DNA of 64,000 bases from JANQPX01 sp965222015 (GTDB taxonomy: Bacteria > Pseudomonadota > Alphaproteobacteria > Geminicoccales > Geminicoccaceae), in the NCBI GenBank assembly GCA_965222015.1, contig CBDCTL010000024.1, positions 1,178,001 to 1,242,000 of the forward strand. Direction: 5' to 3'. How positions within the stretch are numbered: the stretch's first letter is position 1; every line of letters begins with the position of its first letter. Shown piece after piece: positions 17,972 to 29,439 of this stretch. The notes beneath the pieces are model-generated. The model was not told where the DNA came from. It worked only from the letters and a program-made list of their open reading frames with translations, and made no database searches. The translations under genes were made by a program, and so were the position numbers.

Positions 17972-18086
17972 TTTGGCGGCGACCTGCTTTCCCACCGTTA
18001 GGACGGCAGTATCCTGGGCGCGGTGCGGTTTCACGGTCGAGTTCGGAATGGGATCGTGTGGTTCCCACACGCTATGACCACCAAAC
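17972..18086 (-). rRNA. rrf: 5S ribosomal RNA
   Basis: About 115 nt of alphaproteobacterial 5S: GGTGGCCATAGCG region near the 5' end, CCCATTCCGAACTCG, and a 3' part pairing with the start. It lies between 23S and tRNA-fMet. Ends are approximate to a few bases. Confidence 0.9.
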
Positions 18087-18435
18087 CAACCAAGGAGCTG
18101 CCAGCTCCCGGGTTGACTTCGTCGGTTGGTATGCAGGCATGACGTGAGATGTTAGAGACGGCTCGGACACGCCTGAAGTTACCAACCAGATACGCAGCAA
18201 CGAACGGCTCGAGTGAGAACCGTCGTCGCATTGTACGGACACCGTGACGTTTGAACATGAGTCTTGCAAGTCAACCATCCAAGCGGCGCTTGGCCTGCTT
18301 GGGGCTGGGTGTGGGGAGCTTTTCACTTGAGCGATTAGGATCGGTTAGCTTCACGCATTACTGCGCTTCGACATCCGACCTATCGACGTGGTGGTCTTCC
18401 ACGGCTCTCAAGCGAGACCTGGTTTTGAGGCGGGT

Positions 18436-18474
<39 letters not shown>

Positions 18475-18613
18475 GTAGCTACCCGGCTGTGCCACTGGCG
18501 TGACAACCGGTCCACCAGAGGTTCGTCCACCCCGGTCCTCTCGTACTAAGGGCAGGTCCTCTCAAGTCTCGAACACCCACGGCAGATAGGGACCGAACTG
18601 TCTCACGACGTTC

Positions 18614-18712
<99 letters not shown>

Positions 18713-18740
18713 GCCCCGTCGATATGGACTCTTGGGGGCA

Positions 18741-18794
<54 letters not shown>

Positions 18795-19222
18795 GCGGGA
18801 CCACCGGATCACTAGAGCCGACTTTCGTCTCTGCTCGGTCCGTCGACCTTGCAGTCAGGCGGGCTTGTGCTCTTGCACGCGCCGGCTGGTTTCCGACCAG
18901 CCTGAGCCCACCATCGCGCGCCTCCGTTACTCTTTGGGAGGCGACCGCCCCAGTCAAACTACCCACCATGCAGGGTCCCGGACCCGGGTAACGGGCCGCG
19001 GTTAGATATCAAGCCGGTCAAGGGCGGTATTTCAAGGATGCCTCCACCGGAACTGGCGCTCCGGTTTCAAAGGCTCCCGCCTATCCTACACATGATCTGC
19101 CTAATACCACTGCAAAGCTGTAGTAAAGGTGCACGGGGTCTTTCCGTCTGACCGCGGGTACGCCGCATCTTCACGGCGAGTTCAATTTCGCTGAGTCGGT
19201 GTTGGAGACAGTAGGGCAATCG

Positions 19223-19320
<98 letters not shown>

Positions 19321-19330
19321 GGCTTGCACC

Positions 19331-19361
<31 letters not shown>

Positions 19362-19857
19362 GTCAGACCCTATACGTCGTCTTGCGACTTCGCAGAGCCC
19401 TATGTTTTTAGTAAACAGTCGTCACCCTCTGGTCTGTGCCACCGGCCTTTGGTTGCCCAAAAACCGGTCCCCCTTCTCGCGAACTTACGGGGGTATTTTG
19501 CCGAGTTCCTTCAACACCGTTCTCTCACGCACCTAGGTATGCTCAACCAGTCCACCTGTGTCGGTTTGGGGTACGGTCTGTGCTGGGGCTATTTCCTGGA
19601 CGTTCTTGGCAGCCCATCCAATCCGATAAGGATGAACTACGGTTGAACGCCGTCACGTCCCAGCTGGCTGAGGAATATTAACCTCATTCCCATCGGCTAC
19701 GGCTTTCGCCCTCGCCTTAGGGGCCGGCTTACCCTGCGCGGACGAGCCTTGCGCAGGAACCCTTGGACTTTCGGCGACAGAGACTCTCACTCTGTTGATC
19801 GCTACTCATGTCAGCATTAGCACTTCCGATACCTCCAGCATGCCTCGCAGCACACCT

Positions 19858-20295
19858 TCACAGGCTTACGGAACGCTCCGCTACCAGTCCAGAGAACAGA
19901 GGACAGAGATCGGAGATCAGATCCTGCTTTTTCACGGCCTTGTTCAGGCCTTGCAGCATCTTGGCGATCTCCAGGTATTCCTGACGCCAGTCCTGCCAGG
20001 TGGTTTCATCGATATAGCCAAGATCGAGACAATAGCGGGACCAAATCCGCATCTCGTCCGCTGATCCCAGTGCTATCTGGATGAACCGCCTGAAGTCGGC
20101 CGGGGCTGGACCCTGACGGGCAAAACCTTCGGCCAGATTGGCGCAGATCGATTTGCTCGCCCGCCTTATCTGATCGGCAAGCGCGCGTTGCTCGACTTCA
20201 GGAAAGCCGAGGCTTTTCCGGTGAACATCCAGAGAGACACGATACGCCCGATTGAACACCTGCAGGTCTTCAACCTTGGACGCGATCCCATCCAT
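19858..20295 (-). CDS. 23S rRNA IVS-encoded four-helix-bundle protein
   Basis: 145 aa, encoded on the same strand as the rRNA. The sequence (VEDLQVFNRAYRVSLDVHRK, then ADQIRRASKSICANLAEGFA and FIQIALGSADEMRIW) matches the S23-type four-helix bundle family found in 23S intervening sequences and also as free-standing genes. Members are about 115-120 residues; the extra tail here comes from reading through the IVS stem into the rRNA flank. Function is unknown; the proteins form pentamers in known structures. Whether it is translated from the excised fragment is not clear. Confidence 0.8.
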   Translation of the reverse strand: MDGIASKVEDLQVFNRAYRVSLDVHRKSLGFPEVEQRALADQIRRASKSICANLAEGFARQGPAPADFRRFIQIALGSADEMRIWSRYCLDLGYIDETTWQDWRQEYLEIAKMLQGLNKAVKKQDLISDLCPLFSGLVAERSVSL

Positions 20296-20330
20296 CTGTC
20301 TGTTCTCCGATCTCTGTACTCTGTTCTCTG
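19890..20330 (-). other. 23S rRNA intervening sequence (helix 45)
   Basis: A 441-base insertion bounded by a 27-bp inverted repeat (19890-19916 with 20304-20330) that is perfect except for one position; arms start CAGAGAACAGAG and end CTCTGTTCTCTG. Such stems are RNase III substrates, and excision leaves a fragmented 23S rRNA. The interior holds the four-helix-bundle ORF. Confidence 0.88.
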
Positions 20331-20419
20331 AACTCCGCAGCTTCGGTGCATGGCTTCAGCCCCGATACATCTTCGGCGCAGGACAGCTGTTAGACCAGTG
20401 AGCTGTTACGCTTTCTTTA

Positions 20420-20450
<31 letters not shown>

Positions 20451-21500
20451 TTGTTATGGCCGTCCCACATCCTTTCCCACTTAGCCATGACTTGGGGACC
20501 TTAGCTGGCGGTCTGGGCTGTTTCCCTTTCGACGACGGATCTTCGCACCCGCCGTCTGGCTGCCAGAGATGACGTCTCGGTATTCGGAGTTTGGTTAGGT
20601 TTGGTAAGGCTCGCGCCCCCCTAGCCCATCCAGTGCTCTACCCCCGAGGGTCTCGCTCTGACGTGCTACCTAAATAGCTTTCGCGGAGAACCAGCTATCT
20701 CCGGGTTTGCTTGGCCTTTCACCCCTAGCCACAAGTCATCCCCCGGCTTTTCAACGACGGTGGGTTCGGTCCTCCAGTGCGTGTCACCGCACCTTCAACC
20801 TGCTCATGGCTAGATCACCCGGTTTCGGGTCTCATCCGTGTCACTCGACGCCCTGTTCAGACTCGCTTTCGCTGCGCCTACGCCTGACGGCTTAAGCTTG
20901 CGACACAAACGAACTCGCTGACCCATTATGCAAGAGGTACGCCGTCACCCCGCATCGACCTCCGAAGAGAACGAAGAGAGCTCCGACTGTTGTGTAGGCA
21001 TTCGGTTTCAGGGTCTGTTTCACTCCCCGCATTGGGGTGCTTTTCACCTTTCCCTCACGGTACTGGTTCACTATCGGTCACTGAGGAGTACTTAGGCTTG
21101 GAGGGTGGTCCCCCCATGTTCGGACAGGGTTTCACGTGCCCCGCCCTACTCGAGGATTTTTTGCGGCTTCACCCCGTACGGGACTGTCACCCGCTATGGT
21201 CGACCTTTCCAGGTCGTTCCGGTCAGCCACAAAAAACCACTGGCCTGGTCCGCGTTCGCTCGCCGCTACTGACGGAGTCTCGGTTGATGTCCTTTCCTCC
21301 GGCTACTTAGATGTTTCAGTTCGCCGGGTTCGCCTCCTGAAGCTATGGATTCACTTCAGGATACGGCCGAAGCCGTGGGTTTCCCCATTCGGAAATTCCA
21401 GGGTCAACGGGTGCTCGCCCCTTACCTGGACTTATCGCAGCGTGCCACGTCCTTCATCGCCTCTCAGTGCCAAGGCATTCACCAAATGCCCTTCTCATAA

Positions 21501-21902
21501 AGCTCACCCCCACCCAGCCCCAAGCACGCGCGGCGTGCACCGTCGACTTGCCTGACTCTTGCAGGACAGGCTCGTCGACAGACACGTGCCACCTGAATTT
21601 CGCCCGATCTCAAGTAGGGCGACCGCCCGATAGATCGGGCAAACAGGTAGCAAACACTGCTGGAAACGTGATGGAGTTTTTGTATCAGCACGGATGTGAG
21701 AGTGTGCTGATACGTTGCATACCCATGTTCGTCGGGCACAAGCGATGGATCCCCCCACGGCAAACCTTGCCGAAGACCTACGGGAGGTCATCATCTCGTG
21801 CCCTCGTCACGGTCACGATTCACTTCACGATGTCAATGGACACATCAAGACAAAGAAGTCTTGGAGTAGACTCCGGTCTGATGTCGGAAAAAACCAGCGA
21901 GT
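21501..21902. other. ITS segment between tRNA-Ile and 23S, no tRNA-Ala
   Basis: About 400 bases. The usual alphaproteobacterial tRNA-Ala(TGC) is not present: no anticodon arm with TTGCAA and no second tRNA fold is seen on either strand. The segment contains short inverted repeats, GCCCGATCTC-type arms around 21601-21640 and ACACTCTCACATCCGTGCTG near 21690, that may belong to rRNA processing. Confidence 0.6.
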
Positions 21903-23698
<1,796 letters not shown>

Positions 23699-23935
23699 GA
23701 TCCCCGCGACATACACGATGTCGCGACATGATCCTGAACATCATCACTACGCAAATTCAAACACCAGTCCCGCTCACGCAGAACCGGCGCTCAAAGGCGT
23801 TGACAGAGATTTCCTGAACTCACCAATCGGCCTCAAGCAGGGCAAAGCCCGGCAGACCAACCAGCAAATCACAAAAATCCCCGCCACATGATGCCCAAAC
23901 GACACCCGCCGCCTGAACATCCCTTCCTTATCTAC

Positions 23936-23972
23936 TTGTCAAAGAGCAAAGACAGACGTGCTTAGGCACGTC
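23936..23972 (-). promoter_or_regulatory. rRNA leader boxB-boxA antitermination elements
   Basis: On the minus strand a hairpin GACGTGCCTAAGCACGTC (23955-23972) is followed by TGCTCTTTGACAA (23936-23948), close to the bacterial boxA TGCTCTTTAACA. The order hairpin then boxA, about 240 bases before 16S, fits rrn leaders that load Nus factors. Read on the plus strand the hairpin is followed by TTTTT, but no gene there needs a terminator. Confidence 0.72.
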
Positions 23973-24015
23973 TTTTTCCCGGCTCGCCCAGCGGCCGCCG
24001 GTCAACTGAGGAAGG

Positions 24016-24044
24016 GTTATAGACAGGCCGAACGCATACGACAA
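24016..24044 (-). promoter_or_regulatory. rRNA operon promoter
   Basis: On the minus strand TTGTCG (24039-24044) and TATAAC (24016-24021) are separated by 17 bases, about 45 bases before the boxB hairpin. Spacing and placement fit a sigma70-type rrn promoter. No other pair nearby is as good. Confidence 0.6.
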
Positions 24045-24193
24045 GCCCTTTTTTCCTCAATTTTAAGGTTAACGGCCAAAATGAAAAACACCGTACAACG
24101 GTAAGAATTTGTTGACATATTATCCCTACAATAACAGAAAATAGTCGTTCATAATGCTTCCACTCGATACCCTGGCTTCGTGGATCTGCGACC

Positions 24194-25804
24194 GTGAATT
24201 CAGTTCGTCAGCGCTTTTTTCTGATTTCCGCCACGCTCGGCGCCTTCGCGGTCGGCACCCTCGCCGGCGCCGTCCTCACCTTCGGGCCAGGCGCTGAAGC
24301 AAGGCTCGCAGCCGGATCGGCGACGGCCGACCTCGAGCCGGCGACGCCGATCGACTCCCAGCGCATCGTTCTCGCCGCCGAACTTCGCGGCGAGGCCGAA
24401 CCCCGCGGCTTCGGCCAGATCGCGCTCACCGACGGCCACCCGGGCATCGCGCCGGCGCTGGGCTCCCGGATCGGAGGCCAGGCCGCTATCACGCCCGAGG
24501 TCTTCGGCCCCCCCACTCCCGATGCTCTCGGTTCCGTCGGCGATGTCGGGCTCGGCAACTCCTTCATTGCCGAGACTCCGGCCATCGAGACTCAGGCCCC
24601 GGGCATGGCCGGCGACGCCGAGATGGCCGCGATCGCGACCATCGCCAAGGCGGCGCTGACGCCGCGGCCCTGGAAAAGCCGGCGGGTCGAGGTGCGGAAG
24701 GGCGACAGCCTAACCACCATTCTGAAGCGGGCAGGCATCGACGGGCGCCAGGTGCATAGCGCCCTTCGTTCACTGAAAGGCGTCTACGATCCCCGCGGCC
24801 TGCGCGCCGGTCAGGAGCTGGTCGTCACCGCCGCGGCCGAGAACGACGAGCCGGCGAAGCTGCTCAGCATCGCTCTTGATCTCAATTTCGACCACCAGCT
24901 GCTGATCACCCGGGACGCCGACGGCGCGTTCACCACCAAGACCATCGAGCAGGCGAAGCGCCGCCAGCTGATGCACGGCGCCGGCGACATCAAGGACAGC
25001 CTCTACCTCTCCGCCCGGCGCGCAGCCGTGCCCAACGACGTCACCGACCGGCTGATCCGCCTGTTCAGCTGGGACGTCGACTTCCAGCGCGACATCCGCC
25101 GCGGCGACCGCTTCGAGACGCTCTATGACGAGGTCACCCTCGAAAAGGACGAGAGCCAGGTCAAGGGTGAGCTGGTCTATGCCGGGCTCACGCTCCGCGG
25201 CAGGCTGATCGACGCCTATCTGTTCTCGCCGGACGGCGATCGGCCCGCCTATTACGACCGCAACGGCCGCTCGCTCCGAAAATTCCTCCTGCGCACACCG
25301 ATCGACGGCGCCCGGCTCTCCTCCCACTTCGGCAAACGCCGGCATCCGGTCTTGGGCTACACCAAGATGCACAAGGGCACCGACTTCGCCGCCCCGCGCG
25401 GCACGCCGATCTACGCCGGCGGTTCCGGCCGGATCGAGCGGGCCGACCGGTTCGGCACGTTCGGCAACTACGTTCGCATCCAGCACAGCGACACCTGGAG
25501 CACGGCCTACGCCCATCTGCACAAATTCGGGCCGGGCATCAAGGCGGGTTCGCGGGTGCGCCAGGGCCAGGTTATCGGCTATGTCGGCACCACCGGCCGC
25601 TCGACCGGGCCGCATCTTCACTACGAGGTGCTGAAGAACGGCAGGCAGGTCAACCCGATGAAGATGAAGCAGCCGCCCGCGACCCAGCTCAAAGGTGCCG
25701 AGCTAGCCGCCTTCGAAAAGGAGCGCAACCGCATCGACGCCATGCGCGAGCAGCTGTCCCGGGAACGCCGCATCGCCAGCCGCACCACCGCCCGGGCCGA
25801 GTGA
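24194..25804 (+). CDS. M23 family murein endopeptidase
   Basis: 536 aa from a GTG start. An N-terminal membrane anchor or uncleaved signal (FFLISATLGAFAVGTLAGAV) leads into an Ala/Pro-rich linker. Residues 160-215 form an OapA/LysM-like module (VEVRKGDSLTTILKRAGIDG). The C-terminal LytM/M23 domain (about 380-480) has the zinc ligands in MHKGTDFAAPRGTP and GPHLHYEV and the further His in YAHLHKFG. This is the MepM-type layout of peptidoglycan DD-endopeptidases that open crosslinks during growth. A helical tail follows the catalytic domain. It stands alone, divergent from the rRNA operon; the ribosome site is weak. Confidence 0.88.
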   Translation: MNSVRQRFFLISATLGAFAVGTLAGAVLTFGPGAEARLAAGSATADLEPATPIDSQRIVLAAELRGEAEPRGFGQIALTDGHPGIAPALGSRIGGQAAITPEVFGPPTPDALGSVGDVGLGNSFIAETPAIETQAPGMAGDAEMAAIATIAKAALTPRPWKSRRVEVRKGDSLTTILKRAGIDGRQVHSALRSLKGVYDPRGLRAGQELVVTAAAENDEPAKLLSIALDLNFDHQLLITRDADGAFTTKTIEQAKRRQLMHGAGDIKDSLYLSARRAAVPNDVTDRLIRLFSWDVDFQRDIRRGDRFETLYDEVTLEKDESQVKGELVYAGLTLRGRLIDAYLFSPDGDRPAYYDRNGRSLRKFLLRTPIDGARLSSHFGKRRHPVLGYTKMHKGTDFAAPRGTPIYAGGSGRIERADRFGTFGNYVRIQHSDTWSTAYAHLHKFGPGIKAGSRVRQGQVIGYVGTTGRSTGPHLHYEVLKNGRQVNPMKMKQPPATQLKGAELAAFEKERNRIDAMREQLSRERRIASRTTARAE

Positions 25805-25903
25805 GCCGCATCGGTCGCGGGAGCGAACATCCGACGGCGACTGCCGTCCGCTCCCGGCTTCTGTCCGGAACATGAAGGGCGTCTAAAAAAGCCGACGCGC
25901 GGC

Positions 25904-26569
25904 TCAGTCGTCTTTTGGCGGCGGGGCGGGACGGTGATCCTCGGCCAGGAGGTAGATCTCCGACGATTCGCGCCTCGTGGCGTCCGGGCGCACCAGACGG
26001 ACGGATTTGAACGCCGTCCGCGCAGTCTTCGTCAGCACGGCGTCGGCGCCGCGTAGCAGCTTCAGCAGCAGATGCCCGCCCGGCCGGAGGAGATCCGGGG
26101 CCAGCACCAGCACCGTCTCGCCCATGGCCTCGGAGCGCAGCCGATCGACCGCGCGCTGACCGGTGGCGGCCGGGGCGAGGTCGCTCAGCAGCAGATCTGC
26201 CGGTCCGCCCAGCGCCTCCAGCAGCCGAGCGGGCGTCGCCTCGTCCTCGATATCGCCCCGGATCAGCTCGACCCCGGGGATCGGTGCGATCGCGAGCAGG
26301 TCGACGCCCACCACCCTGCAGCCGCGCTCGGCCGCCACCTGCGCCCAGCCGCCGGGCGCGCTGCCGAGATCGAGCACGCGCAGGCCAGGCTTCAGCAGCC
26401 GGTGCCTGGCGTCGATCTCCAGCAGCTTATAGGCTGCGCGCGAGCGATAGCCTTCTTTTTTCGCGCGCTGCACATAGGGATCGTTCAGCTGGCGCTGCAG
26501 CCACCTGGACGAGCCTGCGCTGCGCTGACGGCTCGCGCGAACCCGCGTCTTCTTGGTGCGCAGCGCCAT
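25904..26569 (-). CDS. rlmE: 23S rRNA (uridine-2'-O)-methyltransferase RlmE
   Basis: 221 aa, FtsJ/RrmJ family, which methylates U2552 in the ribosomal A loop. The SAM site VLDLGSAPGGWAQVA is near residue 65. The catalytic K-D-K-E set is visible as Lys in RAKKEGYRSRAAYKL, Asp in LLLSDLAP, Lys in GHLLLKLLRG and Glu in SSEIYLLAE. A basic N-terminus binds RNA. It follows ppx; the original TGATG stop-start overlap has been duplicated as a 29-bp tandem repeat (26553-26610), so a nine-residue mini-frame now separates the two genes. Confidence 0.93.
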   Translation of the reverse strand: MALRTKKTRVRASRQRSAGSSRWLQRQLNDPYVQRAKKEGYRSRAAYKLLEIDARHRLLKPGLRVLDLGSAPGGWAQVAAERGCRVVGVDLLAIAPIPGVELIRGDIEDEATPARLLEALGGPADLLLSDLAPAATGQRAVDRLRSEAMGETVLVLAPDLLRPGGHLLLKLLRGADAVLTKTARTAFKSVRLVRPDATRRESSEIYLLAEDHRPAPPPKDD

Positions 26570-26610
26570 CAGACCCGCTCGTTGGTGCGCAGCGCCATCA
26601 GACCCGCTCG
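26553..26610 (-). repeat. 29-bp tandem duplication at the ppx-rlmE junction
   Basis: Two adjacent identical 29-bp copies (26553-26581 and 26582-26610), each with a TGATG overlap. ppx ends at the upstream TGATG (26596-26600). The ATG there opens MALRTNERV, which stops at the second TGATG (26567-26571), where rlmE begins MALRTKK. Coupled translation could thus pass from ppx through the mini-frame to rlmE. Confidence 0.85.
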
Positions 26611-27668
26611 CCGCAGCCGGAATCGGGAGCTGTCCGCGGCGTCGAGGCGGGCTCGGCGAGCGACGCCTCCAGCGTCCGCCCCATCAGGCTGTGCAGGATA
26701 CCTTCGCGCAGGCCGCGATCCGCGACGCTCAGACTGTCCGCAGGCCAGGTCCGGCAGATCGCTTCGAGAATAGCGCAGCCGGCCACCACCAGATCCGCGC
26801 GGCCGGCGCCGATGCAGGGGTGGTCGACCCGCGTCCGGTTGCTCATGGTGCGAAGCCTGGCCGACACCCGCGCCATCGCCGCCATGTCCACCACCAGCCC
26901 GTCGATCTCGCGGCGATCGTACCGCGGCAGGTCCAGCAGCACGGCCGCGAGCGTGGTCACGGTGCCGGACGTGCCGATCATCTGCAGCCGTGCGCCGTCG
27001 GCGAGCGGCCGCAGCCGCTCCGCCGCCTCGATCGCCGCCAGCATGTCGCCGACATGCGCCACCATGTCCTCGAACGTCGACGGATCCGGCTCGGAGCAGA
27101 ACATCTCGGTGAGCGACACCACGCCGACCGGCAGCGACTCGGCGAGACGCAGCGTACCTGCGAAGCCGCCCTCGGCGCGCTCGAGCCAGGCGAACTCGGT
27201 GCTGCCGCCGCCGATGTCGACCAGCAGCACATGGTCCGCAGCCGGATCGATCAGCGGCAGGCAGCCGAGCACGGCGAGCCCGACTTCGTCCCGCTGGTTC
27301 AGCACCTCGAGATCGATGCCGGTGGCGCGGGTCACGCGCCCGAGGAAGTCGGTCCCGTTCTCGGCCCGCCGGCAGGCCTCCGTGGCGACACAGCGAGCGC
27401 GCGTCACGCCATGGCGACGCATCAGTCTGGCGCAGATCTTGAGCGCCGAAACCGTCCGTCCCATGGCGCGCTCGCTGAGACGCCCGGAACCGACCAGCCC
27501 CTCGCCGAGTCGGACGATGCGCGAAAAGCTGTCGACCACGTCGAAGCCGTCGTCCGCCGGACGCGCGATCAGGAGCCGGCAGTTGTTCGTGCCGAGATCG
27601 AGGGCCGCAAGCAGCGGCGGCGGCGAGCGTGCGTCGCCTTCTGATGCATGACGTGCAAGATTGAGCAT
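26598..27668 (-). CDS. ppx: Ppx/GppA family exopolyphosphatase
   Basis: About 356 aa from ATG 27668. Actin-like ASKHA fold with phosphate loops LLAALDLGTNNCRLLIA near residue 20, VLLVDIGGGSTEFAWLE near 150 and QMIGTSGTVTTLA near 230. It lacks the extra C-terminal domains of long Ppx enzymes, so this is the short alphaproteobacterial form that cleaves polyphosphate or pppGpp; the substrate cannot be chosen from sequence. Upstream in-frame ATGs exist but fall over the divergent CDGSH gene. Operon with rlmE. Confidence 0.88.
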   Translation of the reverse strand: MLNLARHASEGDARSPPPLLAALDLGTNNCRLLIARPADDGFDVVDSFSRIVRLGEGLVGSGRLSERAMGRTVSALKICARLMRRHGVTRARCVATEACRRAENGTDFLGRVTRATGIDLEVLNQRDEVGLAVLGCLPLIDPAADHVLLVDIGGGSTEFAWLERAEGGFAGTLRLAESLPVGVVSLTEMFCSEPDPSTFEDMVAHVGDMLAAIEAAERLRPLADGARLQMIGTSGTVTTLAAVLLDLPRYDRREIDGLVVDMAAMARVSARLRTMSNRTRVDHPCIGAGRADLVVAGCAILEAICRTWPADSLSVADRGLREGILHSLMGRTLEASLAEPASTPRTAPDSGCGERV

Positions 27669-27811
27669 TGGCCGATCAAATGTACCGGCAAACGGTTCCC
27701 TTGGACAGAGGCTTTGATGGGTCGGGAGCGCGCCGGGCCTTGCGAAGCCGAGGTCACTCGGGGTAGCAGAGGATGATTTTCGCATGTTCTGCAAACCAGA
27801 GAGGCTCCCCC

Positions 27812-28051
27812 ATGAGCGATGCGGTCGTCGCGCAGAAAGCACCTTTCGTCGTCGAGCTCGAATCCGGCAAGACCTATGCCTGGTGCCGTTGCGGGCGCAG
27901 TGACAACCAGCCCTTCTGCGACGGCAGCCACAAGGGCACCTCGCTCGAACCGCTGATGTTCAAGGCGGAAAAAGACGGCAAGGCCTTCCTTTGCGGCTGC
28001 AAGGCGACGAGCAATCAGCCCTACTGCGACGGCACCCACAAGACGCTATGA
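27812..28051 (+). CDS. CDGSH iron-sulfur domain protein
   Basis: 79 aa starting MSDAVVAQKAPFVVELESGK, with GAGAGG before the ATG. Two CDGSH-type modules: CRCGRSDNQPFCDGSHKG and CGCKATSNQPYCDGTHKTL. Each has the C-x-C...C...H ligand set for a 2Fe-2S cluster. Bacterial members with two modules are small soluble redox or cluster-carrier proteins of poorly known role. Its stop overlaps the start of the next gene (ATGA), so the two are cotranscribed. Confidence 0.9.
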   Translation: MSDAVVAQKAPFVVELESGKTYAWCRCGRSDNQPFCDGSHKGTSLEPLMFKAEKDGKAFLCGCKATSNQPYCDGTHKTL

Positions 28052-28551
28052 GCAGCACCGGCTCCAGGCGCGGCAAGGCGCTCCTCCTCCCGGCCTTCGC
28101 GGCCCTCGCCGGCTGCGCCTCGATCGGCGCGGACGATGTCGAAACCGCCTGCCCGCCGGCCCAGATCGCCGTGCCGTCCGATCAGATCGGGCATCGGGAC
28201 GCGGACGGCCGGCTCAGCTTCGTCGCGCGCATGGATCAGCTCGCCAGCGACTGCCGGATCGACGAGGACCAGATCGAGGTCGACATCGCCCTGACCTTGA
28301 GCGCCGAGCGCGGCCCGGGTCTGAAAAGCGACGAGGTGCGGCTGGTCTATTTCCTCGCGACGGTCGACCCCACGCGCGAGATCGTGGACAAGCAGCTCCT
28401 CGACGTCACCTTCGCCTTCGAGCCGGATCGAACGGTGAACGCGCTGCGCGAGGAGATCACCCTTCGCCTCCCGGCCTCGACCGAGGCGAGCGGCGCCAAT
28501 TACAGCCTCTATCTCGGCTTCCAGCCGGAACGGCAGCCCGATCAGGGGTGA
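28048..28551 (+). CDS. Putative lipoprotein
   Basis: 167 aa with a lipoprotein signal: basic MSSTGSRRGK, a hydrophobic stretch, then lipobox LAGC with Cys at residue 22. The mature part (DVETACPPAQIAVPSDQIGH and later LTLSAERGPGLKSDEVRLVY) has alternating beta-like character and no family I can name. It overlaps the CDGSH gene by four bases. It should be anchored in the inner or outer membrane facing the periplasm. Confidence 0.75.
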   Translation: MSSTGSRRGKALLLPAFAALAGCASIGADDVETACPPAQIAVPSDQIGHRDADGRLSFVARMDQLASDCRIDEDQIEVDIALTLSAERGPGLKSDEVRLVYFLATVDPTREIVDKQLLDVTFAFEPDRTVNALREEITLRLPASTEASGANYSLYLGFQPERQPDQG

Positions 28552-28575
28552 GCGCCCGGCGCGACGCCTGCCGTC

Positions 28576-29181
28576 TCACCGGCCGGCGATCTCGCTGACC
28601 GCTTCCAGATCCCAGGCCTTCATGAGATCGATCAGGATCTCGGCGTCGTCCAGGCCGCGTCCGGCCAGCTTGGCGAGCACGCGGCCGCCGATCGCGAGGG
28701 AAAGGTCGCCCGCGGCCTCGTCCGCATTCCAGTTCAAAAGACCGGTCGCGTCACCGAAGCGGAGACGCTTCAGCGACGGATCGCCGGCCACCAGGATCGG
28801 ATTGGCGATCACCGCCGAGAACGCCTGCGCCATCGGGTTGTCGACCATCAGCTCGGCCGTGATCCGCCCCTCCCCCTTCTCGTCGCGATATTGCCGGGTG
28901 ACCATCACGCCGCCGCCGAGCAGCGCCGCGGCGTTCTCCACGGCAGGCGCCTCGGCCGACCAGAAAGCCGGTGGTTCCGGAAGGGTGGCCATGAAGCGGC
29001 TGGAAAACTCGGCACGCACCGCCGAAAGCGCGAATTCGAACTCGACCAGCGCCCGGGCGAGATCGCCTTCCTGGTAAAAGGCCTTGCCGGCGTCGATCTG
29101 CCGGACCACGTCGTCGGCGGCCTGCGCCGGCGCCGCGACCAGAAGGCAGAGGCCGAAATAGGTCATGATGACGTTCAGCAT
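28576..29181 (-). CDS. Secreted protein of unknown function
   Basis: 201 aa from ATG 29181. Signal peptide MLNVIMTYFGLCLLVAAPAQA with cleavage after AQA. The mature protein begins DDVVRQIDAGKAFYQEGDLA, a TPR-like helical pair, and continues with a mixed domain containing GRITAELMVDNPMAQAFSAV. Resembles uncharacterised alphaproteobacterial periplasmic proteins; function unknown. Convergent with the lipoprotein gene. The frame stays open far upstream but the signal peptide sets the start. Confidence 0.7.
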   Translation of the reverse strand: MLNVIMTYFGLCLLVAAPAQAADDVVRQIDAGKAFYQEGDLARALVEFEFALSAVRAEFSSRFMATLPEPPAFWSAEAPAVENAAALLGGGVMVTRQYRDEKGEGRITAELMVDNPMAQAFSAVIANPILVAGDPSLKRLRFGDATGLLNWNADEAAGDLSLAIGGRVLAKLAGRGLDDAEILIDLMKAWDLEAVSEIAGR

Positions 29182-29439
29182 CGAAAGCGTCCTCTGCCGG
29201 TCCGTTCCGTCACGCGATGCCGTTTCCTCTCCGCCGTCGGTTAAGGTAATGGCCCAACCTTCGGATGACAACTGTGAGTGGAAATATCGCGCAAATGGAT
29301 CGCCGAACGTGCCGCCCTGAGTGAGCGGCGCGCTCGCCCGCCCACCGACAAGGCGACGGCTTGACGCGCCCGCCCGACGCCGGCAATTCTGGCGATTGGC
29401 ATGTCGAGCAGGGCGGCGTGTCAAAAGGGAGACATTACC

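Noticed and set aside
23955..23976. Plus-strand hairpin followed by TTTTT as a terminator
   Set aside because: No plus-strand gene lies upstream; the placement before boxA on the minus strand fits an rRNA leader hairpin better.
29182..29439. A glycine riboswitch before gcvH
   Set aside because: I could not find the paired conserved cores of the glycine aptamer in this 258-base gap, and gcvH here is separate from the glycine cleavage operon.
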